Assembly: GCA_947488485.1 (NCBI GenBank)
Contig: CANKZO010000148.1
Location: 1-5,843, forward strand
Source of the DNA: Opitutia bacterium
Lineage (GTDB): Bacteria > Verrucomicrobiota > Verrucomicrobiae > Opitutales > UBA953
Length of the DNA: 5,843 nt
Direction of reading: 5' to 3'
Position numbers and translations under genes: made by a program. Below are positions 1 to 3,394 of the stretch, piece after piece. Numbering within the stretch: position 1 is the stretch's first letter; each line of letters starts with the position of its first letter. Under the pieces are notes generated by a model, which had not been told where the DNA came from, ran no database searches, and saw only the letters and a program-made list of their open reading frames with translations.

Positions 1-15
1 ATGGGAGCTCATTGC

Positions 16-39
16 CGCTGACCGCTAAAGCGGTCAGCG
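16..39. terminator. Strong hairpin, possible terminator of an upstream gene
   Basis: A perfect 10-bp inverted repeat: arm CGCTGACCGC (16-25), loop TAAA, arm GCGGTCAGCG (30-39). The stem is GC-rich and tight, as in a terminator. No T-run follows on either strand, so a classical intrinsic terminator is not shown. It could end a gene lying left of the window, or be one of the dispersed REP-like hairpins of this genome. Confidence 0.4.
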
Positions 40-51
40 AGGGGGCACGTG

Positions 52-115
52 GGCAAGGTGACACGGGGACAAGGGGAGAACACCGGAGGCCCGGAGGCTC
101 AGAGGCTCGGTGGAC
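52..115. repeat. Degenerate 8-bp tandem repeat tract A
   Basis: The sequence can be cut into consecutive octamers. Some neighbours are clearly related: GACACGGG (60) and GACAAGGG (68), then CGGAGGCC (84), CGGAGGCT (92) and CAGAGGCT (100), tailing into CGGTGGAC (108). Neighbouring units resemble each other most, as expected from stepwise slippage duplication followed by point mutation. Confidence 0.6.
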
Positions 116-132
116 CAGAGAGAGGCAGACGA

Positions 133-164
133 GTTGATCGGTTGATCAGTTGGCCGGTTGGCCA
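133..164. repeat. Four-unit 8-bp tandem repeat B
   Basis: Four in-phase octamers lie back to back: GTTGATCG, GTTGATCA, GTTGGCCG, GTTGGCCA. All begin GTTG and end in alternating G/A; the middle is AT in units 1-2 and GC in units 3-4. That pattern fits a doubling of a doublet. There are no spacers, so it is not a CRISPR array. Confidence 0.75.
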
Positions 165-197
165 GAACGGACAACTAGCTGGCACCTGGGTTCTGGC

Positions 198-257
198 GGC
201 TGAAGGCTGAACGGCCGACTCCCGAAAGGCCGACCACCGTGGCCGTCACCCGTCACC
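198..257. repeat. Short heptamer duplications
   Basis: GGCTGAA occurs twice in tandem (198-204, 205-211), followed by the related CGGCCGAC. CGTCACC occurs twice in tandem (244-250, 251-257). These continue the low-complexity character of the tract up to the edge of the 50-bp conserved block that begins at 260. Confidence 0.5.
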
Positions 258-259
258 AG

Positions 260-309
260 GAATGAATCATACCCGCAGGTAACATCCCGGTTTCCGGTCT
301 CCCTTTGAG
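260..309 (+). repeat. 50-bp conserved block, copy 1
   Basis: This block starts GAATGAATCAT and ends TCCCTTTGAG. It recurs in the same orientation at 2301-2350 with 46 of 50 positions identical; the differences are at offsets 12, 27, 39 and 40. A small CCGG-TTT-CCGG hairpin (287-297) is kept in both copies. The sharp contrast between this similarity and the unrelated low-complexity flanks implies a defined element rather than chance. Its function is unknown. Confidence 0.85.
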
Positions 310-321
310 CGGATTTAATCA

Positions 322-357
322 AGGTAACTAGGTCAGCACGCAGTGCTGACCCTACCT
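322..357. repeat. Framed hairpin, copy 1 (AGGTA ... CCTACCT)
   Basis: A perfect 9-bp stem (GGTCAGCAC 331-339, loop GCA, GTGCTGACC 343-351) sits inside an outer pair AGGTA (322-326) / TACCT (353-357). The same outer frame follows the second 50-bp block at 2361-2416, but with different inner stems. It has no T-run, so it is more like a REP-type or MITE-like palindrome than a terminator. It ends just before an ATG at 360 that I do not accept as the sulfatase start. Confidence 0.7.
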
Positions 358-403
358 AGATGCAGCCAAATCATTGCAACCTTGAGGGCGGGCGGGGGTT
401 GTT

Positions 404-408
404 AAGGA
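404..408 (+). promoter_or_regulatory. Shine-Dalgarno sequence of the sulfatase gene
   Basis: AAGGA lies 8 nt before the ATG at 417, an ideal spacing. It decides the start in favour of 417 over the in-frame ATG at 360. A start at 360 would add 19 non-signal-like residues in front of a textbook signal peptide and would abut the repeat hairpin. Confidence 0.65.
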
Positions 409-416
409 ATACCCTC

Positions 417-2114
417 ATGCGTCCCCTTGCCTTCCTTTCGCTCAGCCTGTTCGCCTGCGTGGCGCATGCCGCCGAGACCAAGCGTCCGAACGTCCTGTTC
501 ATCGCCGTCGATGACCTGCGACCGGAGATCAACGCTTCGGGCAGCAGCGTCGTCAAGACGCCGAACCTGGACCGCCTCAGCGCCCGCGGGACGACCTTCG
601 ACCGGGCTTACTGCCAGCAGGCCGTGTGCAGCCCTTCGCGTTCCTCGCTGATGACCGGACGCCGGCCGGACGCCACCCGCGTGTGGGATCTCGAGACGCA
701 CTTCCGCACGGCGCTGCCGGACGCCGTGACTGTCGCCCAATATTTCAAGAACCACGGCTACCATAGCCAGGGCATGGGTAAGATCTTCCACGGTGGTTAC
801 GACGACGCCCCGAGCTGGTCCGTGCCCTGGGAGACCCCGAAGGCCCCCGGTTACGCGTCGGAAGCCTCGCTCAAGATGCAGGCCGATCCGGCGAACATCG
901 ACAAGAAGGGCCGCGCCCGCGGACCGGCGGTCGAGGAAGCCGATGTCCCGGACGACACTTACACCGACGGCAAGACCGCGCGCCTCGCGGTGAAGACGCT
1001 GGGCGAACTGAAGCAGAGCGGAAAGCCTTTCTTCCTGGCCGTCGGCATGGCCAAGCCGCACCTCCCGTTCGTCGCTCCCAAGAAGTATTGGGACCTTTAT
1101 GATCCGGCCAAGATCTACGTCCCGGCTTTCCAGAAACTCCCCGCCGGCGCTCCTGAATTCGTCGGACACAACAACAGCGAACTCAAGAGCTACGCCGACA
1201 TCCCCAACAGCGGCGAGATCAGTGACGCTATTGCGCGCCGTCTCCGTCACGGCTACTATGCCGCCATCAGCTACATGGACGCCCAGGTCGGCCTCGTGCT
1301 GGACGCCCTCGAGAAGGAAGGCTTGGCGGACAACACCGTCGTCGTCCTCTGGGGCGATCATGGCTGGCAGCTCGGCGAGCACGGCCTCTGGCACAAACAC
1401 ACCAACTTCGAACTCGCCGCGCGGGCGCCCCTGATCATCAGCGCCCCGGGTCAGAAAGCCGCCGGCCGGAAGAGCCTCTCGCTCGCCGAGTTCATCGACA
1501 TCTACCCCACCCTCGCCGATCTCTGCGGCTTGCCCAAGCCCAAGGACGTCGAAGGCGTCAGCCTGAAGCCCGTGCTGGACGACGCCGCCGCCTCCGTGCG
1601 TCCGGTCGCTATCAGCCAGTATCCGCGCAATGACGCCGGTAAGACGCTCATGGGTTACAGCATCCGCGATGACCGCTGGCGCCTGATCCTCTGGCGCGAC
1701 CGGAAGGACAATTCCATCCACGCCACCGAACTCTACGACGAAGTCGGCGACCCGCATGAGACTGTCAACGTCGCGGCCAAGGCCGAGCACGCCGAAGTCA
1801 TCTCGCGCCTGACCAAGTTCCTGCCTCCGCCCATCGCGCCCGCCACGGATAAGAATACCGCCGCCCCCGCGGGCAAGAAGGGCAAGAAAGGCAAGGCCAA
1901 GGCCGAAGAACCCGCGGCTCCCAAGGCCGGGGCGACCAAGGACCGTGGCGCCATGTTCGACGGCCGCGACCTCAACAAGGACGGCAAGCTGAACAAGGAA
2001 GAGTTCATGGTCCGCCAGAGCGACCCCGAGTCGGCCGCCAAGAACTTCGTCAAATTCGACAAGGACAAGAGCGGCGACGTCAATCGGGACGAATACGTCA
2101 ACTCTGGGAAGTAA
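417..2114 (+). CDS. Exported iduronate-2-sulfatase-like sulfatase with C-terminal EF-hand pair
   Basis: A 565-residue type I sulfatase that should hydrolyse sulfate esters on a sulfated glycan outside the cytoplasm. Residues 1-19 form a signal peptide ending AHAA; C14 makes a poor lipobox, so soluble export is likelier than lipidation. The metal-binding Asp pair is in NVLFIAVDDLRP (D32, D33). CSPSR (C71) is the sulfatase signature whose Cys is converted to formylglycine by a maturase not in this window. GDHGWQLGEHG (D314, H315) and HKHTNFE complete the active site. Motifs such as QGMGKIFHGG and KPHLPFVAP place it with iduronate-2-sulfatase (IDS)-like enzymes; the true substrate cannot be read from sequence. 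After the catalytic domain comes a Lys/Ala/Pro-rich linker (about 470-511), then two canonical 12-residue EF-hand loops: DLNKDGKLNKEE (518-529) and DKDKSGDVNRDE (548-559). The start follows from the SD at 404-408 and the signal peptide. The gene is convergent with the AraC-type gene and bracketed by two composite repeats. Confidence 0.93.
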   Translation: MRPLAFLSLSLFACVAHAAETKRPNVLFIAVDDLRPEINASGSSVVKTPNLDRLSARGTTFDRAYCQQAVCSPSRSSLMTGRRPDATRVWDLETHFRTALPDAVTVAQYFKNHGYHSQGMGKIFHGGYDDAPSWSVPWETPKAPGYASEASLKMQADPANIDKKGRARGPAVEEADVPDDTYTDGKTARLAVKTLGELKQSGKPFFLAVGMAKPHLPFVAPKKYWDLYDPAKIYVPAFQKLPAGAPEFVGHNNSELKSYADIPNSGEISDAIARRLRHGYYAAISYMDAQVGLVLDALEKEGLADNTVVVLWGDHGWQLGEHGLWHKHTNFELAARAPLIISAPGQKAAGRKSLSLAEFIDIYPTLADLCGLPKPKDVEGVSLKPVLDDAAASVRPVAISQYPRNDAGKTLMGYSIRDDRWRLILWRDRKDNSIHATELYDEVGDPHETVNVAAKAEHAEVISRLTKFLPPPIAPATDKNTAAPAGKKGKKGKAKAEEPAAPKAGATKDRGAMFDGRDLNKDGKLNKEEFMVRQSDPESAAKNFVKFDKDKSGDVNRDEYVNSGK

Positions 2115-2122
2115 GCCGGCCG

Positions 2123-2143
2123 GAGCGCGACCAAAGGTCGCTC
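2123..2143. terminator. Weak terminator-like hairpin after the sulfatase gene
   Basis: A 6-bp stem GCGACC (2127-2132) / GGTCGC (2136-2141) with loop AAA can be extended outward by two pairs across a 2-nt bulge. It begins 8 nt after the stop codon, where a terminator is expected. It lacks a T-run, so the call is tentative. Confidence 0.35.
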
Positions 2144-2169
2144 GGACCCATCCCGCGGTAAAGACAACT

Positions 2170-2300
2170 TCAGGTCCCGGGTCTCAGGCGATCGGGTGTC
2201 GGGTACGGGTCATCAGGTTCGGGTGCGGGTTCGGGCCTGAACCTGTACCTGGTGCTGAACATCTGAACCTGAGACCTGACGGCCGAGACCTGGGACCTGA
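2170..2300. repeat. Low-complexity tract with long inverted arms
   Basis: The outer arms TCAGGTCCCGGGTCTC (2170-2185) and GAGACCTGGGACCTGA (2285-2300) are reverse complements at 15 of 16 positions. Between them, the left half repeats CGGGTN hexamers (about 2193-2236) and the right half repeats ACCTG/CCTGA words (2241-2300). An inner pair, TCAGGTTC (2213-2220) with GAACCTGA (2265-2272), also complements. The tract ends exactly where the second 50-bp block starts, just as tract A/B precedes the first. Confidence 0.6.
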
Positions 2301-2350
2301 GAATGAATCATGCCCGCAGGTAACATTCCGGTTTCCGGCTTCCCTTTGAG
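2301..2350 (+). repeat. 50-bp conserved block, copy 2
   Basis: Same orientation as the copy at 260-309, with 46 of 50 positions identical. The CCGG-TTT-CCGG mini-hairpin is at 2328-2338. The two copies are 2,041 bp apart start to start and bracket the whole sulfatase gene. Confidence 0.85.
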
Positions 2351-2360
2351 TTGCATCCAA

Positions 2361-2416
2361 AGGTAGGGGCGTGCGGCCCGGACGCCCACGGATGACCGGG
2401 CCGGTCATCCCTACCT
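2361..2416. repeat. Framed nested palindrome, copy 2 (AGGTAGG ... CCTACCT)
   Basis: The outer stem is AGGTAGG (2361-2367) / CCTACCT (2410-2416). Inside are two stems: GGCGT (2368-2372) / ACGCC (2382-2386), and GATGACCGG (2391-2399) / CCGGTCATC (2401-2409) around a single central base. As RNA or single-stranded DNA it could form a three-way junction. The frame matches 322-357, but the inner sequences are unrelated. It ends 35 bases from the AraC-type stop codon. Confidence 0.7.
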
Positions 2417-2451
2417 AAAGCCGATTCGTTATCTACGGCTTGATGAGCCTA

Positions 2452-3321
2452 TCATTCCTTGCGGAGGCGGTCCGTCTCGCGGATGCGGAACTGCGTCGGC
2501 GTGAATCCGGTGTGCTTCTTGAAATCCTTGCTGAAGAAGTAACGATCGGAATAGCCCACCTGTTCGGCGATCTCCTTGATGTCGTCGGCCGTGTCGGCCA
2601 ATCGGCGTTTCGCCTGGCTGATGCGTTCTCGGCGCAGCCAATCGATCGGGCTCGTGCCAAAGGAGGATTTGAACACCCGCGAGAAATGGGTCGGACTCAG
2701 CCCCGCGAGCCGAGCCAGCGAGGGCACCGTATGCTTCTCGAAGTAGAAAAGCTTCATCTGCTCGACGCAGCGGGCGAGGGCTGGCGGGACCTTCGGTGCG
2801 AGTTCGCCGAGACGTTGCCGGGCGCAATAGGCCTGCGCGACGAGTTCGGCTACCTGAGCATGAATCAAAGCGGGGGATTCCGGCGAGTCGGCCGGGATGA
2901 GCCGGAAGAGCTCTTTGAAGACCGGCGTCGCCGCACGGAGGTCCATCCCCGCGATGACCGGAGCCTCGCGGACGGACAGCAGGTCGGACAACTGCGCGAG
3001 ACGCGGCCCCTCGGCCCGGATCCAATATACCTCCCACGGATCATCCTTCACCGCTCCATGCTCATGCGGATGGTGGCAGTTGATCCAGACCAGGTCGCCG
3101 CGACGCACCTGATGCATGCGGCCCGCGATGCGGGTCCAGCCTTTGCCGCGCAGGCAGAGGATGAGCTCATGTCCCGGGAAGTGATCGCGCTTGATGTGAT
3201 GCTCCGTGCCGGCGAGCAGGTGGCCGGCGCGAGGGACGGTGTAGAACACCTCCTGGTGCGAAGGATTCGGGGTCGCGTAGAGCGAGATCGGGAAACGGTT
3301 GGCGACGGGGGGCTGGGCCAT
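2452..3321 (-). CDS. AraC-family transcriptional regulator with N-terminal cupin
   Basis: A 289-residue cytoplasmic regulator of normal family length. Residues about 37-105 look like the AraC-type cupin sensor domain: HELILCLRGKGW, RRGDLVWI, then a His-rich INCHHPHEHG (81-89) and WEVYWIRAEG. Residues about 185-280 form the AraC/XylS DNA-binding domain with two helix-turn-helix units: VPSLARLAGLSPTHFSRVF (199-217), and DIKEIAEQVGYSD (248-260) followed by the family signature YFFSKDFKKHTGFTPTQFR (261-279). The ligand is unknown; a sugar or glycan fragment is the usual guess for this fold and neighbourhood. I chose ATG 3321. An in-frame TTG at 3336 lies upstream of the -10-like TATTAT (3333-3328) and has no ribosome-binding site. 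The gene is divergent from PSD1 (73 bp) and convergent with the sulfatase, so it may control PSD1 and itself. Confidence 0.92.
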   Translation of the reverse strand: MAQPPVANRFPISLYATPNPSHQEVFYTVPRAGHLLAGTEHHIKRDHFPGHELILCLRGKGWTRIAGRMHQVRRGDLVWINCHHPHEHGAVKDDPWEVYWIRAEGPRLAQLSDLLSVREAPVIAGMDLRAATPVFKELFRLIPADSPESPALIHAQVAELVAQAYCARQRLGELAPKVPPALARCVEQMKLFYFEKHTVPSLARLAGLSPTHFSRVFKSSFGTSPIDWLRRERISQAKRRLADTADDIKEIAEQVGYSDRYFFSKDFKKHTGFTPTQFRIRETDRLRKE

Positions 3322-3327
3322 GGTAGG

Positions 3328-3333
3328 ATAATA
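3328..3333 (-). promoter_or_regulatory. Putative -10 of the AraC-type gene
   Basis: Read on the minus strand this is TATTAT, 5 of 6 to the sigma70 consensus, with only six bases before the ATG at 3321. No good -35 hexamer was found at 16-18 bp. If used, transcription would start at or near the start codon, giving a leaderless message, which fits the absence of a Shine-Dalgarno sequence. Confidence 0.4.
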
Positions 3334-3353
3334 CAACCTGCCGGTCGGGGCAT

Positions 3354-3369
3354 GCCATTTAAAACTGGC
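3354..3369. promoter_or_regulatory. Imperfect palindrome between divergent promoters, candidate operator
   Basis: GCCATTTAAAACTGGC pairs at 6 of 8 symmetric positions: outer GCCA/TGGC plus an A/T core. It overlaps the proposed PSD1 -35. Its position suits a regulator site, but AraC proteins more often bind direct, asymmetric half-sites, so the assignment is weak. Confidence 0.25.
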
Positions 3370-3385
3370 GGCTTCGGGGTAGAAT
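3358..3385 (+). promoter_or_regulatory. Putative PSD1 promoter
   Basis: TTTAAA (3358-3363, 4 of 6 to TTGACA), a 16-bp spacer, then TAGAAT (3380-3385, 5 of 6 to TATAAT). A start about 7 bp after the -10 would fall near 3392, two or three bases before the ATG at 3395, so the message would be essentially leaderless. Confidence 0.4.
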
Positions 3386-3392
3386 AAACCCC
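3376..3392 (+). other. Small inverted repeat abutting the PSD1 start codon
   Basis: GGGGT (3376-3380) and ACCCC (3388-3392) flank a 7-nt AT-rich centre that includes the -10-like hexamer. As DNA this symmetric box could be a protein site. As RNA it would only exist in transcripts that start upstream of the proposed promoter. Confidence 0.3.
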
Positions 3393-3394
3393 AG

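Larger units (their letters stand above)
1..416. other. Gene-free stretch upstream of the sulfatase
   Basis: I see no credible coding region here. The stretch reads in order: a 10-bp-stem hairpin, a run of degenerate 6-8 bp tandem repeats, a 50-bp block found again downstream of the sulfatase gene, a hairpin framed by AGGTA/TACCT, and a short leader with a Shine-Dalgarno-like AAGGA. No recognisable tRNA or riboswitch was seen, and no convincing sigma70 promoter for the sulfatase could be picked out. Confidence 0.7.
2115..2451. other. Gene-free stretch between convergent sulfatase and AraC-type genes
   Basis: No credible gene is present in these 337 bases. They hold a weak hairpin just after the sulfatase stop, a low-complexity tract with long inverted arms (2170-2300), copy 2 of the 50-bp block and a nested palindrome (2361-2416). 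Because both flanking genes read into it, transcription of both probably stops here, yet no stem followed by a T-run is visible on either strand. Confidence 0.7.

Noticed and set aside
133..164. CRISPR-like array
   Set aside because: The units are 8 bp, contiguous and degenerate, with no spacers; this is a short tandem repeat.
305..330. Sigma70 promoter (TTGAGC ... TAACTA) at the end of the first 50-bp block
   Set aside because: The spacer is only 14 bp, and the -10-like part is not preserved after the second block.
331..351. Intrinsic terminator at the perfect 9-bp hairpin
   Set aside because: There is no T-run on either strand, and the same frame recurs after the second block with different stems, which fits a repeat element better.
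360..416. Upstream ATG at 360 as sulfatase start
   Set aside because: It abuts the repeat palindrome, lacks a Shine-Dalgarno and would bury the signal peptide behind 19 polar residues; ATG 417 has AAGGA at 8 bases.
402..1790. Long minus-strand open frame (462 codons) opposite the sulfatase
   Set aside because: It is antisense to a gene with complete sulfatase motifs, its translation is Gly/Val/Ala/Arg-rich with no recognisable domain, and such frames are expected opposite GC-rich coding sequence.
3322..3336. TTG at 3336 as start of the AraC-type gene
   Set aside because: It would place the start upstream of the -10-like TATTAT and adds only five residues without a ribosome-binding site.
2440..3387. 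Plus-strand open frame (315 codons) over the AraC-type gene
   Set aside because: The opposite strand carries an intact cupin plus double HTH protein; the plus-strand translation shows no family features and is a shadow.
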